Shown here one piece after another: positions 19,325-30,088 of a DNA stretch of 64,000 nt; the first letter of the stretch is position 1, and each line of letters begins with the position of its first letter. The position numbers and the translations under genes are program-made. Source of the stretch: Pirellulales bacterium (GTDB lineage: Bacteria > Planctomycetota > Planctomycetia > Pirellulales > UBA1268); the NCBI GenBank assembly GCA_018401745.1, contig JAGYJY010000006.1, forward strand, positions 62,001-126,000, given 5' to 3'. The notes beneath the pieces are model-generated. The model saw only the letters and a program-made list of their open reading frames with translations. It was not told the origin of the DNA and did no database searches.

Positions 19325-20635
19325 TGCAGTTGATGCCGCGGCCATCTCGGCCCGCAGTTCGTCCAGCGGCCCAACGATCGCATCGACCCTGTCGTTGAAG
19401 AGATCACCGATCAAAAGATCGGTAACCACGCCCTGCAGATCTGGATTTCGCTTCACGAGCTTTCCGAAGTTGAGCCCATCGTAGAACTCGATGACCAGCC
19501 GCTTCATGCGGTCCATGCCTCGAATAAACTCCGGCCCCCAGGTGCCAAGCCGCTCGGCGGAGGTATCGCCCGCTGCGAGTGCTGCGTCGATGGCGTCAGC
19601 CGCCACTTCGCCGCTCCGCAGCGCGAGCAAAATGCCTGATGAGTAGAGCGGGTCGAGAAAGCCGAAGGCATCGCCCACGAGCACCCAGCCATCACCCGCC
19701 ACGTCGCTGGCTCGATAGGAGTATTCCTTGGCCACACGAACAGGTTGCACCCGCTCTGCGCCCGCCAGCCGTGGGCCGAGACCTGGGCAGCGAGCGATCT
19801 CTTCTTGATAGATCACTTCCGGATCGCGGTTGGCACGATCCTTGAGGAGATAGTCGTTGTCGGCGACAACGCCCACGCTCACCACATCATCAGGCAGCGG
19901 GATGTACCAGAACCATCCCTGCTTCTGATCGAGCTGCAACACCGTTGTGGCACCTTCGTCTTTGCCTTCTCCCCGCTCAGCGGCTTTCCAGTAGCTCCAC
20001 ACCGCCGCTTTTTTTAGTTCCTGGTCCCACTGGCGAGTGCCGAGCCTCGCTGAAATCATGGCCGACTGGCCGCTGGCATCCACCACAACGTCTGCGGCAA
20101 CCGTCTGCTCAGTGCCGCCTTCACGCTGAACTCTCAGCCCTGTGGCGCGGGACCCTGCAAAGGTTCCCTCCAGAACACGCGTTCCCTCAAAGACACGTGC
20201 CCCCTTCTCGCGGGCATTGTCGAGCATCAAGACGTCAAACTCACGCCGAGTCACCTGCCAGGTGCGAGAACTTTCGTGCTTTTTGTGGTCAGCAAAGTAG
20301 AACGGCGCCGAGAGATCGCCCCGCTCGTTCACAAACTGCACCGAATGCTTCTCGGTGAAGCCACTCGCCCGCATCTTGCCGAGCATGTCGAGGCGGCCGA
20401 GCGTCCAATAACACTCGGGAATCAACGACTCGCCCACATGAAAGCGGGGGAAATGGTCGCGTTCGAAGACGGCGACGCTTCGGCCAGCCATCGCCAGGAG
20501 CGTGGCCACCGTCGCCCCTGAAGGACCTCCCCCAATGACCGCCACATCCACCCTGGGCGGGATCGGCTCAGAACCAGAGGTGCCCAGCGAGAGGGCCGCA
20601 GGAATGTCTGAACATGCGGACGCAGCGTCAAACAT
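19313..20635 (-). CDS. FAD-dependent oxidoreductase of the halogenase / geranylgeranyl-reductase type
   Basis: This encodes 440 residues from the ATG at 20635, which has GGAGAGG about 8 bases upstream. The FAD-binding motif is VAVIGGGPSGATVATLLAMAG near 29-50, followed by FERDHFPRFHVGESLIPE, which is characteristic of tryptophan-halogenase-like flavoproteins. The second FAD motif GDAFGFLDPLYSSGILLALR is near 305-325. The halogenase WxWxIP motif is only loosely matched by GWFWYIPLPDD. Candidate roles are flavin-dependent halogenation or reduction of isoprenoid/polyketide-like molecules. It closes a minus-strand group with the acetoacetate-decarboxylase-like gene, hinting at small-molecule tailoring. 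Confidence 0.8.
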   Translation of the reverse strand: MFDAASACSDIPAALSLGTSGSEPIPPRVDVAVIGGGPSGATVATLLAMAGRSVAVFERDHFPRFHVGESLIPECYWTLGRLDMLGKMRASGFTEKHSVQFVNERGDLSAPFYFADHKKHESSRTWQVTRREFDVLMLDNAREKGARVFEGTRVLEGTFAGSRATGLRVQREGGTEQTVAADVVVDASGQSAMISARLGTRQWDQELKKAAVWSYWKAAERGEGKDEGATTVLQLDQKQGWFWYIPLPDDVVSVGVVADNDYLLKDRANRDPEVIYQEEIARCPGLGPRLAGAERVQPVRVAKEYSYRASDVAGDGWVLVGDAFGFLDPLYSSGILLALRSGEVAADAIDAALAAGDTSAERLGTWGPEFIRGMDRMKRLVIEFYDGLNFGKLVKRNPDLQGVVTDLLIGDLFNDRVDAIVGPLDELRAEMAAASTASGC

Positions 20636-20722
20636 GGAAACGACCTCTCCGGCACTCGTGACGTCTGAACTTTTGCGTAGCGGCGCGCACCGCCTCCGCA
20701 CCGGCTTTACCGACCTCTTTCT

Positions 20723-21564
20723 TCATAGGCTCGCCGCCGGCAACCGGCAAGGCGGCGAAAGCCGCTGGATCTGGTCGGTTCGCAGAACACGGCTCATCAC
20801 GGTGCGAACCACAGCCACCGGCTCGTCGACCGACAGGGTGCGGACGGCATCAAGCAACCCGGCCACACAGGCCACCTCTCCTGGCCCCGCCAGCCCCCAG
20901 GTCACCGTCGCCTCGCTCCCCAGGGCCATCTCCCCAGCCTCGCCTCCACAGGCGTCAGCAGGGGCTCGCCAAATAGGTCACCGCTCACCGGATCGGGAAA
21001 AGACCGCATGCCAAGGAGCGGCGGCGGCTCCGAAATCTGCTCTGGCAGCTGCTCTCGCGGAACCAACGGACCAGTTTCAAGAGAGAAGAGCGGGTGCCCC
21101 CAGAGCGATGCCTCGCAGGCCATCGAACTGTCGGGGCGATCTTCGATCGAAATATCTGCAAACAGCTTGGGCAGCCCCAGCAGTTCACGGCCGAGAACGA
21201 TCGGCAGGCAATCATCCTCAAACATCGCCACGACGAAGTCGCCGCTGGGCCCTTCCTGATCCTGAAATGCCGCCCGCACGAGCACGGAGGCGACGCGATA
21301 GCCGCGACCAGCCAGAAACTCGACGCCCTGGTTGTCGGCGAACGCTACGGTCAGCAAGCCCGCATGATCTGGGCCGTCGGCCAGCGGCACAAAGCAGTCG
21401 GGGAGCAGGCCTGCCAGCAGGTTGGCATGCACCCGCCACTGGGCCGCAACGACATCTACCCGCGCGTACCTCGCGGCCCCGCTGGTGGAGGCCGCGCCCA
21501 TCAGCAATGGCATGAAGAGCGGGCGCGGGTTGCCTGTGGCGGGCGGATGCGAATGGTGCGACAT
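20723..21564 (-). CDS. Acetoacetate-decarboxylase-like protein, frame broken once
   Basis: Restoring one missing base near 20925 gives about 280 residues; otherwise the frame ends at 20902. The second ATG (21564) has AGAGG 6 bases upstream. Family-like segments are VEFLAGRGYRVASVLVRAAF, FVVAMFEDDCLPIVLGRELL, GLPKLFADISIED (position of the catalytic Lys and neighbouring helix in ADC folds) and ASLWGHPLFSLETG. The continuation after the break reads EMALGSEATVTWGLAGPGEV. ADC-fold proteins decarboxylate or bind small keto acids, and many relatives are uncharacterised. It is 34 bases after the universal stress gene. Confidence 0.6.
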
Positions 21565-21598
21565 CATCGACCTCTGTCTCGGTCTTGGTGAGCTCGCG

Positions 21599-22432
21599 TC
21601 ACTGCGAGAGGTAGAGCGGCAGCGGACTCTCCCGCAGCAGCATCAGAGCGGTTTCGCCGAAGAGTCGCCGCATGAGGAGGTTCTTTGCGCTGTTGCCAGC
21701 CACGATCAGATCCGCCCCCCAGGCGGTCGCATAGCGGATGAGCTCCTGCTGCGGATCACCAGCCACATGGTCGGTATCCACCTCCCGCCCATGGCTGCGG
21801 AAATAGGCCGCAGCATGGTCGAGCAGGCCGAGGGCAGCTGCCGCATTGCTGCTGAAGTTGACGACTCGGATCACCGCCTCTGGAAACAGCCCAGAGAGCA
21901 CAAAGTTTTTAAAGGTTTTGGCACTTTCGAGTGAGCCGGAGTAGGCCACTAGCACCTTCTTGATCGGGCGATACTCCTCGCTCACGGCCAGAATCGGCCG
22001 CACCCCGCTGGCGACCAGCCGCTCCAGTGCGTCACGTGGTTCGGGCACGACATCGTGCTCAAACAGCCCCCGCAGGCCGAACACACACATATCTTGATAC
22101 CGCACGAGCTGGCCGACGATCTCAAACGGATCGCCCACCTGCTCGCTGAAGCCGTGCTCGACGCCATCTGCTCGGCAGCGGTCTGAGAAGATGGCTTTGG
22201 CGGCGGCGACATCGGCCTTGGCTCGCTGCAGCCGCTCTTCCCGCAGCTCGGCGGTGACCGCCTCCACCCCCATGCCGATCGGCCGGGGGCCTGTCCATTC
22301 CAGCCGCAGCGGATCTGTCACCGCCACGCCCAGCAGCTCCGCCTCAAAATGCCGGCCGAGCTCCACGGCGTGCGCTGCGACGGAACGGGCCGTTTGGCTG
22401 GTGCCAACGCCCACCAGAATCCGCTTGATCAT
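21599..22432 (-). CDS. Universal stress protein with two UspA domains
   Basis: This encodes 277 residues. The ATG at 22432 has GAGG 10 bases upstream; the open frame before it is antisense to the rhomboid and discarded. The first UspA domain is residues 1-140 (MIKRILVGVGTSQTARSVAA). The second is about 150-277 (KKVLVAYSGSLESAKTFKNF, ending GADLIVAGNSAKNLLMRRLFG and ALMLLRESPLPLYL). The second domain keeps a G-x2-G-x9-GS/T-like ATP-binding segment in altered form, so nucleotide binding is uncertain. It sits between rhomboid and ADC-like genes in a probable operon. Confidence 0.88.
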   Translation of the reverse strand: MIKRILVGVGTSQTARSVAAHAVELGRHFEAELLGVAVTDPLRLEWTGPRPIGMGVEAVTAELREERLQRAKADVAAAKAIFSDRCRADGVEHGFSEQVGDPFEIVGQLVRYQDMCVFGLRGLFEHDVVPEPRDALERLVASGVRPILAVSEEYRPIKKVLVAYSGSLESAKTFKNFVLSGLFPEAVIRVVNFSSNAAAALGLLDHAAAYFRSHGREVDTDHVAGDPQQELIRYATAWGADLIVAGNSAKNLLMRRLFGETALMLLRESPLPLYLSQ

Positions 22433-22509
22433 GACGTCTGCATCCTCGGTGTGGTGTCTGGGTGTTCGCTCGTCGCGAGATGGGCCGGTCGGCTTCCCCC
22501 AGCCACTCG

Positions 22510-23280
22510 CTATGGAACTCGACGGCGGACCAGCAGCAGCCTGTCGGCCGTGTCCCGCGCCCGCCGAGAACTCAACGGTTTTGCCAAGATCATACCAGCC
22601 ACAAAGCCGCCGACGTGGGCCGAATACGCCACACCGCCGCTGGTGTCGAAGAGGCCACTGAGAATCTGAAAGAGAAACCAGATGCCGACGGCCACATAGC
22701 CCGGGACGTCGACCATGATCCGCACAAAGATCACACTCACCCGTCGCTCGGGATGCAGGACCAGGTAGGCCCCCAGCACCCCTGAGATCGCGCCTGAGGC
22801 CCCTAGGCTTGGCGTGAGGGCGGCGTCGCCCTGCATATTGGTCGCCACAAACACCAGTGACGCGATCACCCCAGTCGCCACATAGAAGGCGATGTAGCGG
22901 CCGTGGCCCATGTCGTCTTCGACGTTGTCGCCGAAGATCCAGAGAAACCACATATTGCCGGCCAGGTGCATCACGCTGCCGTGCATAAAGATCGCGGAGA
23001 TGAGTGTCAGCCACACAGGGATCGGCGTGGGCCGCAGCCCCGGATCCATGACCTGATACTTCTGGCCCTGCACCTCAACGCTGCGGACGGCCGGCTCTGT
23101 GACGATGTCACGCCCAGAGATGATCTCCGCAGGCACCTGCACAAAGGCCATGGTGAAGTCGTTGTTGCTGCCCATGCCCTGCAGCACGACAAACACAAAA
23201 ACATTGATCGCGATCAGGCTGATCGTGACGATCGGGGGAAGCGTGCGATCGGAGTTGTCGTCGGCGATCGGAAAAACCAT
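22510..23280 (-). CDS. Rhomboid family intramembrane serine protease
   Basis: This encodes 256 residues. AAGGA lies 6 bases before the ATG. The core contains MHGSVMHLAGNMWFLWIFGD (first His/Asn region), the nucleophile motif GASGAISGVLGAY, and the C-terminal catalytic His in YSAHVGGFVAGM. About six membrane helices are visible, with an extra loop of roughly 60 residues between helices 1 and 2 (VPAEIISGRDIVTEPAVRS). Rhomboids cut membrane proteins within the bilayer. It is the first gene of a four-gene minus-strand cluster and divergent from the subtilase. Confidence 0.93.
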   Translation of the reverse strand: MVFPIADDNSDRTLPPIVTISLIAINVFVFVVLQGMGSNNDFTMAFVQVPAEIISGRDIVTEPAVRSVEVQGQKYQVMDPGLRPTPIPVWLTLISAIFMHGSVMHLAGNMWFLWIFGDNVEDDMGHGRYIAFYVATGVIASLVFVATNMQGDAALTPSLGASGAISGVLGAYLVLHPERRVSVIFVRIMVDVPGYVAVGIWFLFQILSGLFDTSGGVAYSAHVGGFVAGMILAKPLSSRRARDTADRLLLVRRRVP

Positions 23281-23644
23281 CAGAAATCCTTATAAAAGAC
23301 CCTGGCCGCAGGTCAAGGAGCCGATCCTCTCCTCCCCGACGGGGCGGCACCAAATGTCCCTCGGAGAGGTCGAGGCGGGCTCACAAAAAACTCACGCGTC
23401 CATCGCGCACGCTGCTAGAAACACGCTTTTTCTGGGTTCGCTTTCCAAGTTTACCGATAAACGTCGAGGGCAGGTTGCCAACGACCTTTGACTCGTCCCA
23501 GGCGTTCGGCATAATACGGCGGGTTTGTGGGGGCCGGAATCTCCTGCACGCACCACTCGTCTACATTCACTGCCGCATCGACGGGCACGAAGCAGAAATG
23601 CTTCGTGGGGGAAAAGATACGGCGCCCAAGCAGCGGAGGTTGGC
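23281..23644 (+). promoter_or_regulatory. Divergent intergenic region with promoter and leader hairpin of the subtilase
   Basis: The 364-base gap between the rhomboid and the subtilase holds a sigma-70-like promoter, TTGACT (23488-23493), 16 bases, CATAAT (23510-23515), each hexamer 5/6 to consensus. The predicted start is near 23522. In the leader, CACGAAGCA/TGCTTCGTG forms a perfect 9-bp hairpin with a GAAA tetraloop (23586-23607). The ribosome site GGAGG lies 6 bases before the ATG at 23645. No gene is seen in the gap. Confidence 0.55.
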
Positions 23645-26600
23645 ATGCGCGGGAGCAACGCCGGATGGTGGAAGCGTTGTGGGGTTTTCAGCCGTCGCCA
23701 TGCGGCTGTCTCTCGACGTGGATCGACGCACGGCCTCGTGCCGTCGTCGCGTCGGCGGCCCAAAAGGGCGTTGCATCACGAGTCGCTCGAACCGCGGCTC
23801 TGCCTCTCCGCGAGCATCGGCACCAGCGTTGACCCGCTCACCTCGCAGCTGGATTGGGGCGGCCAGTCGGTCACGGCGCGGGCGGATTCGTGGATTCTTC
23901 GCACCGACGGCTCGCTGGGCTCGAACTTTGGCGGATGGCTGTTTGATCGGTCAGCCGACACCGCATGGCAGTCTGAGTCGCTCGGCGAGGGCTTCTTCTC
24001 GCTGACAGCTCCTGCCGCGGCCACGGAAGACGTCCTCGGCTGGGCCTCAACCACGCGCGGCGTGGCCTATGTCGAGCCAGACTTTGTGATCAATCACGCC
24101 TCCACGCCCAACGACCCCGACCTGAGTCGCCTGTGGGGGCTGCACAACACCGGACAGACTGGTGGGATCGACGACGCCGATATCGACGCGCTCGAAGCGT
24201 GGAATATCACCACCGGTTCTAGGGACGTCGTGATCGCGGTCATCGACACCGGCGTCGACTACACCCATCGCGACCTTGCTGCCAATATCTGGCGGAACCC
24301 TGGTGAGATTCCAGGCAACGGCATAGACGACGACGGCAACGGCTTTATAGACGATGTCTACGGCTACGATTTCGTCAACAACGACGGCGACCCGATGGAC
24401 GACAACGGTCACGGCACCCATGTCGCGGGCACCATCGGCGGCGTTGGCAACGACGGCACGGGCATCGTCGGCGTGAACTGGCAGGTCTCGATCATGGGCC
24501 TGAAGTTCCTCAGCGGTGGCGGCAGCGGCTCCACCAGCGATGCGGTGCGAGCGGTCAACTATGCAACGATGATGCGCCGCGACCACGGCATCAACATCGT
24601 GGCCACCAACAATAGCTGGGGCGGCGGCGGCTTCTCGCAGTCGCTCAGCGATGCCATCGAAGCCGGTGGCGATGCCGGAATCCTGTTCATCGCCGCTGCT
24701 GGCAACGAGGGCAACAACAACGACACGTTTCCGGGCTATCCGGCGAGCATGACGAGTGAGGCGATCATCTCGGTTGCCGCCACCGACAGCAGCAACAACC
24801 TCGCGGGCTTCTCCAACTATGGAGCCACGAGCGTGGACGTCGGGGCTCCGGGCGTGGGCATCTATTCCGCGCTTCCCGGCAACCGCTACGCCAGCTACAG
24901 CGGCACCTCAATGGCCACGCCACATGTCGCGGGCATCGTTGGCCTGCTGGCGGCCGCCAACCCGAATCTGACCGCTGCGGAAATCCGCACCGCGATTCTC
25001 GACACCGCCGTGCCGATTTCGTCACTCAACGGCCGGGTGGCCACCGGCGGCCTCGCCAACGCGGCCGCAGCCCTCGACGCGATCTCAACTGGCCCATCGT
25101 TGCGGGCTGATATCGTGAACGTCGCGCCCGACCCTCGTCAGGATGCAGTCGACGCAATCACCATTGCGTTCACCAGCGCTGTCAGCGGCTTCGACCTGGC
25201 CGATCTCGCCCTCACTCGCGACGGGACAGCTGTTGCTCTTGCAGGCACGGCCACGCTCGCCTCCAGCGATCAGCAGACGTGGACGCTCGGCGGCCTAGCA
25301 ACTCTGACCGCTGATCTGGGCGTCTACCAGCTGACCCTGGCGGCTGATGGGAGCGGGATCACCAATGGCGACGGCCTGACGCTCGCTGCTGACGTCACCG
25401 ATTCCTGGCTGGTGGTTGAGCCACCGCCTCCGGCGCCGTTTGAGCCCAACGACTCGATCGCGACAGCTGCGCCGGTCGCGCTCACGGCTGGCCGTGCTGC
25501 GTTCTCCGGGATCGTGGGTGATGGCAGCTACGCGCTGGCGGATGTCGATCTCTTCTCGATCGAGCTCGCTGCAGGTGCGACGATCACGCTCGACGTCGAT
25601 GCCCGCAGCCTCACCCCAGCCTCGACGCTCGACAGCTACCTCCGCCTGTTCGACGCTTCCGGTCGGCAGCTGGCCTACAACGACGACACCAGTGGATCGG
25701 CGTCTCTCGACAGCCGTCTTGGCCTACACGGTGTCGACGGCGGGCACCTACTATTTCGGCATCTCGTCGTACGGCAACAGTAGCTACGATCCGCTGATCG
25801 CTGGCAGCGGTCGCATCGGAGCCACGTCCGGCAGCTACGAGCTGAGCGTCGTCGTCGACACGCCCACGCCGACCCTCAGTGGCGACATCATTGATGTCTC
25901 GCCTGACCCACGGCTCGATGCGGTTGACGCCGTCACGATTGCTTTTAGCGCACCGGTTACGGGGTTTGACCTGGCCGACCTCGCACTGACCAGAGACGGA
26001 AATCCGGTTTCGCTCAGTGAGGCTGGCGTCACGCTGACGAGCAGCGACTCGATCCGCTGGACGCTCGCTGACCTCACCGGCCTGACGGGTGATCCCGGTG
26101 ACTATGGTCTGGTGCTCGCTGCAGACGGCAGTGGCATCACCAGCGATGAGGGAGCTTCCCTGACCGCTGACATCACCGAGACCTGGACGGTCAATCCACC
26201 GCCGGCCCTGTCGGTCGACATCCTCGATGTCTCCCCAGACCCGCGGCTCGACGCTGTCGATCGGATTTCGGTCACATTCAACCGAGCCGTCAACGGCGTT
26301 GACCTCAGCGACTTCAGCCTTCGGCGAGACGGCGTCGACGTCCCGCTGATCGACCCGGGTGATTTTGGTGCCGCCGTTGCTCTGGTGACCGACGACCTGA
26401 TCACGTGGACGCTCGCCGACCTGGCATCGCGGACTGCGGATCCGGGCAGCTACGAGCTGCTGCTGACGGCGGAGGGAAGCTTCATTTCGGATCTTGCGGG
26501 TGAGCCGCTTACCAGTGATGCCTCCGACACCTGGCGGGTTCTCGAGCCTCCGCCGCCGGCAGCCTTCGAGCCCAACGACGCGATCGCCACCGCGGCGGCA

Positions 26601-28079
26601 CTCACCCTCGTCGACGGACAGACACGGATCTCGGCGTTCGTTGGCGACGGGACGTACGAGCGAGCCGATGTCGACCTCTATGCTGTCGACGTCTCTGCCG
26701 CTGGCACGATACTGCTCGATGTCGACGCACGGTCGCTCGCTGAGCCTTCGCAGCTTGACAGCTACCTGCGGCTGTTCGACGCCAACGGTCGGCAGCTCGC
26801 TCAGAACGACGACACCTCTGGCTCGCTCGACAGTGCCCTGGCCTACGAGCTTCAGTCTTCAGGCACCTACTACGTCGGCGTGTCGGCCTATGGCAACATG
26901 CGATACAACCCTCTCGTCGAAGGCAGCGGACGCAACGGCCGCTCCACGGGCAGCTACGAACTGTTTGTCCGTTTTCAGGAAGACTCGACGGATCCTGACC
27001 CCGATCCCGGCCCCGGGCCAGACCCTGATCCGCCAGCAGGCCCGATGGAGCCCAACGACTCCATCGCCACGGCCACGGCGGTTGTCTTCGACAGCCGACA
27101 GGCGGTGATTGCCGGCACGATTGGCGACGGTGCCTACGGACGGTCTGACGTCGACCTGTTTGCTGTTGAACTTGTGGCAGGCACGACGATCGAGATTGAC
27201 GTCGATGCCAGAACGCTCGCCAATTTTTCCGCCCTCGACAGCTACCTGCGGCTGTTCGACGCAGACGGCAACGAGCTTGCCCAGAACGACGACGCGTTTG
27301 GCCAGCTCGACAGCTACCTGCGGTACACGGTCGCTGCCCGCGGCACGTACTACGTAGGCATTTCGTCCTACGGCAACAGCGACTATGAGGCCGATACCGC
27401 CGGCAGCGGTCGGCGAGGCCGGACGGTCGGCGACTATGTCGTGACCATGAGCCACGACGGGCCGAGCGATCCAGGCAGCGACCCTGGCACGCCGCCGCCG
27501 CCGTTGGATCCTGCGGAGCCGAACGATTCCACTGCCACAGCGTCGCTGCTGACTGTGGTGGATGGCCGTGTTCAGGCCAGCGGCACGATTGGTGATGGTG
27601 AATATTTTGGCGCGGACGTTGACCTCTATGAGATCAGCCTCTGGGCCGGCTCGGCAATCCTTATCGACATTGATGCCCGTTCCCTCGCAACGCCGTCGAC
27701 TCTCGACAGCTACCTGCGGCTTTTTGACGCGACAGGCCGGCAACTCGCTCGCAACGACGACTGGCGGGGCTCGCTCGACAGCCGGCTTTCGTTCACCGTG
27801 CAGGTCACCGGCACCTACTTCATCGGCGTGTCGTCGTACGGCAACTCGCGGTACGACCCCACCGTTGATGGATCAGGGCGATCAGGACGCACCACGGGCG
27901 ACTATCTGCTGACAGTCGATGTGGATGCGCCTGACCGGCCATCGACGATGACCACGATGGGCTTCCCTGATGAAGCCCCACCGACTCACGTGGTGGAACT
28001 GCTGCGAAGTGCGGCCTTCGCCACCATGGGTGCTGGCGGCAACGCGGGCGGGCGGTGGACGCTCGATCGCGTGCGGTAA
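23645..28079 (+). CDS. Exported subtilisin-like (S8) serine protease with Ig-like and four PPC domains, frame broken once
   Basis: Removing one extra base near 25720 (DSRL-G to DSRLAYTVSTAG) gives 1,477 residues. LEPRLCLSAS at about 48-57 is the planctomycete N-terminal export-type motif. A propeptide-like segment precedes the S8 catalytic domain: Asp in VIAVIDTGVDYTHRDL, His in NGHGTHVAGTIGG, Asn in NNSWGGGGF, and Ser in YSGTSMATPHVAGIVG. Three Ig-like repeats (DVSPDPRLDAVDAVTIAF and relatives) begin near 25110, 25885 and 26215. Four PPC domains (FEPNDSIATAA... to YYVGVSAYGN-type ends) begin near 25430, 26560, 27040 and 27515. A dockerin is absent. The role is probably extracellular protein degradation. 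Confidence 0.9.
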
Positions 28080-28123
28080 ATCCTCCAGCAGACAGCCACA
28101 ACCGGCTGTGGTCACAACAGTTT

Positions 28124-28163
28124 GGGCCTCCGTTCCTCACTGGGAACGGAGGCCCTTCTGTTT
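28124..28163 (+). terminator. Rho-independent terminator of the subtilase gene
   Basis: A perfect 13-bp stem, GGGCCTCCGTTCC (28124-28136) with its complement at 28143-28155, has a 6-base loop and is followed by TTCTGTTT. It lies 45 bases after the subtilase stop and before the convergent epimerase gene. Confidence 0.88.
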
Positions 28164-28211
28164 GAGTTCGCGGTTCACGTCAGCCAGTTCACGTCAGCCA
28201 GGCGGCTCGCC

Positions 28212-29417
28212 TCAGTCGTTCGAACTGCCGAAGCGGTGCACCATGCGGTGGTGGTAGCTCTGGCCGGGCTCGAGGATCACACTGGGCCAGCCTTGCTCGC
28301 CGACATGATGAATCGCATCCGGGAAACACTGTGTCTCCAGGCAGAGGCCCGCATGCTTCTGATACACCGCCCCTGCCTTGCCTGTCAGGCTGCCGTCAAG
28401 GTAGTTGCCGGTGTAGACCTGAACGCCCGGCTGATTGCTTTCGATCTCAAGGGTCCGGCCGCTCTCGGGGTCGCGGAGTGCAGCGATCGGTCGCATCGTT
28501 CCATCTGGCTGCCACCCCCGAATGCAGAGGTTGTGGTCGACACCCCCTGGGTTAGCGGCATCGGCTGAGGCAGGCAGGGCGTCGATCGCAGCGGCAAGCG
28601 TTGCGGCCGGCTTTCGCTCTGGCCGGAAGTCGAAGGCCGTCCCCTCAACCGCAGCCAGCTCACCGGTTGGGATTGAGCCCTCGTCAACCGGCAGGTAGCG
28701 ATCGGCGTTGACCGTCAACTGCTGGCCACGGATCGATCCTGAAGCCTGCCCTGCCATGTTCCAGTAGGAGTGGTGCACCATGTTGCAGACGGTCGCCGCA
28801 TCGCTCGTCGCCCGCATGTCAATCACCAGTTCGCCCGCAGGTGTGAGCGTGTAGGTGGTCTCGACAGAGAGCTCGCCCGGATAGCCTTCGTCACCGTCCG
28901 GGGAAACCAGGCGGAACGTCACCGCCGGCCCGGCTTCGGTCAGCTTTGGCTCCGCCTTCCAGAGTTTCTTGTCGAAGCCCACGTCGCCGCCGTGGAGATG
29001 GTGCTCGCCATTGTTCACGGCCAGCTGATACGCCTTGCCGCCGAGGCTGAAGCGGCCGCCAGCGATCCGATTGGAGCAGCGGCCGCAGCTGGCACCGAAG
29101 TAGGGATGGCCGGCGAGGTAGCCATCGAGCGAGTCAAAGCCCAGCACGACGTCGACGGGGCCATCTTTACCCAGCGGCACTGTCATGCTCGTCAGAATCG
29201 CGCCGTAATCGGTGATCGTGGCCCGCCACCCACCGGGTGTTTCCAACACGTAAAGATGGGCGTCACGGCCATCGGGCAGCTTTCCGAAGGGCCTCACGGT
29301 GGGGGCATGCATCACGGGCTTCTCCTCTGCGGCGGTGAGCATGGCGCTGGAGCCGGAAAGCACCGCCCCTGCCAGGATGAGAATCAGGGCCTGTCGGCGA
29401 CCATCACGGAATTCCAT
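28212..29417 (-). CDS. galM: Aldose 1-epimerase, exported
   Basis: This encodes 401 residues from the ATG at 29417, which has GGGGAG about 8 bases upstream. A signal peptide (ALILILAGAVLSGSSAMLTA) is followed by the galactose-mutarotase fold. ITDYGAILTSMTVPLGKDGP is near the start, and the NxR motif is in CGRCSNRIAGGRF. The first catalytic His is in NGEHHLHGGDVGFDKKLW. The second His region is MVHHSYWNMAGQASG, VDHNLCI follows, and the Glu is in QPGVQVYTGNYLDG. The family interconverts alpha and beta anomers of hexoses. Secretion suggests periplasmic use of free sugars. Confidence 0.9.
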   Translation of the reverse strand: MEFRDGRRQALILILAGAVLSGSSAMLTAAEEKPVMHAPTVRPFGKLPDGRDAHLYVLETPGGWRATITDYGAILTSMTVPLGKDGPVDVVLGFDSLDGYLAGHPYFGASCGRCSNRIAGGRFSLGGKAYQLAVNNGEHHLHGGDVGFDKKLWKAEPKLTEAGPAVTFRLVSPDGDEGYPGELSVETTYTLTPAGELVIDMRATSDAATVCNMVHHSYWNMAGQASGSIRGQQLTVNADRYLPVDEGSIPTGELAAVEGTAFDFRPERKPAATLAAAIDALPASADAANPGGVDHNLCIRGWQPDGTMRPIAALRDPESGRTLEIESNQPGVQVYTGNYLDGSLTGKAGAVYQKHAGLCLETQCFPDAIHHVGEQGWPSVILEPGQSYHHRMVHRFGSSND

Positions 29418-29458
29418 CGGTATCGCTCCCCTCGGGTAGCCTCCGACATCGCCTCCAC

Positions 29459-29980
29459 TCACTCGATGGAGGTGTCTTTGGCCTTGTCTTTCTCTTTGGA
29501 CGATGACCGTTTTGGCCGGACGGTCGCTCCGGTAGCCTCGGCTTCCTTCACCGCGATCCAGCCATCCACGCTCCATGGGCCCGCCCCAAAGCCCACCAGC
29601 ATCAGCAACCCACCGCCGATCGCCACATTCTTCATGAAGTGGATCAGCTGCACCTGCCGCTGCTGTGCCTGAGCCGGATCGCCGTAGCTCCAGAAGTCGT
29701 GGAAGAAGAAGGTGGCGGCGACCAAGAACACAAACAGGAAGCTTGCCCCAATGCGTGTCCACGCCCCCGGAATCACGGAGAGCCCTCCGAGCAGCAACAG
29801 CGCGATCGCCCCGAAGAGGGCGAGCCTCGGCTGGGGCACTCCTTCTGAGGCCATGTAGTCGACCGTCTCGCTGAACTGGGGAATCTTATTGCCCAGGGCA
29901 CTGAGCATGAAGATCGCCACGAGCATCAGCCGGGCCAGCAGCGTCACAAACCCATGCACACCGCTTGCCAGCGATTCCAT
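29459..29980 (-). CDS. DoxX family membrane protein
   Basis: This encodes 173 residues with four hydrophobic segments: LLARLMLVAIFMLSALGNKI (about 13-32), LALFGAIALLLLGGLSVIPG, GASFLFVFLVAATFFFHDFW, and VAIGGGLLMLVGFGAGPWSV. This order and length match DoxX. HDFW and the following FMKN are family-typical. The C-terminal 25 residues are charged (PKRSSSKEKDKAKD). The function of these small membrane proteins is not settled; some are linked to oxidative stress or quinone chemistry. It lies between aguA and the epimerase on the same strand, with a 108-base gap after aguA. Confidence 0.88.
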   Translation of the reverse strand: MESLASGVHGFVTLLARLMLVAIFMLSALGNKIPQFSETVDYMASEGVPQPRLALFGAIALLLLGGLSVIPGAWTRIGASFLFVFLVAATFFFHDFWSYGDPAQAQQRQVQLIHFMKNVAIGGGLLMLVGFGAGPWSVDGWIAVKEAEATGATVRPKRSSSKEKDKAKDTSIE

Positions 29981-30088
29981 CTCTGTCTCCTCTCAAGGCC
30001 GTCCCGCAGGCCACTCTCCGCACCAAGAATGTCCCGCAGCCAGCGGCGGCAGGCAAGGCCGGACTTTGCCCTCCGAGGCCCCGGCCGC

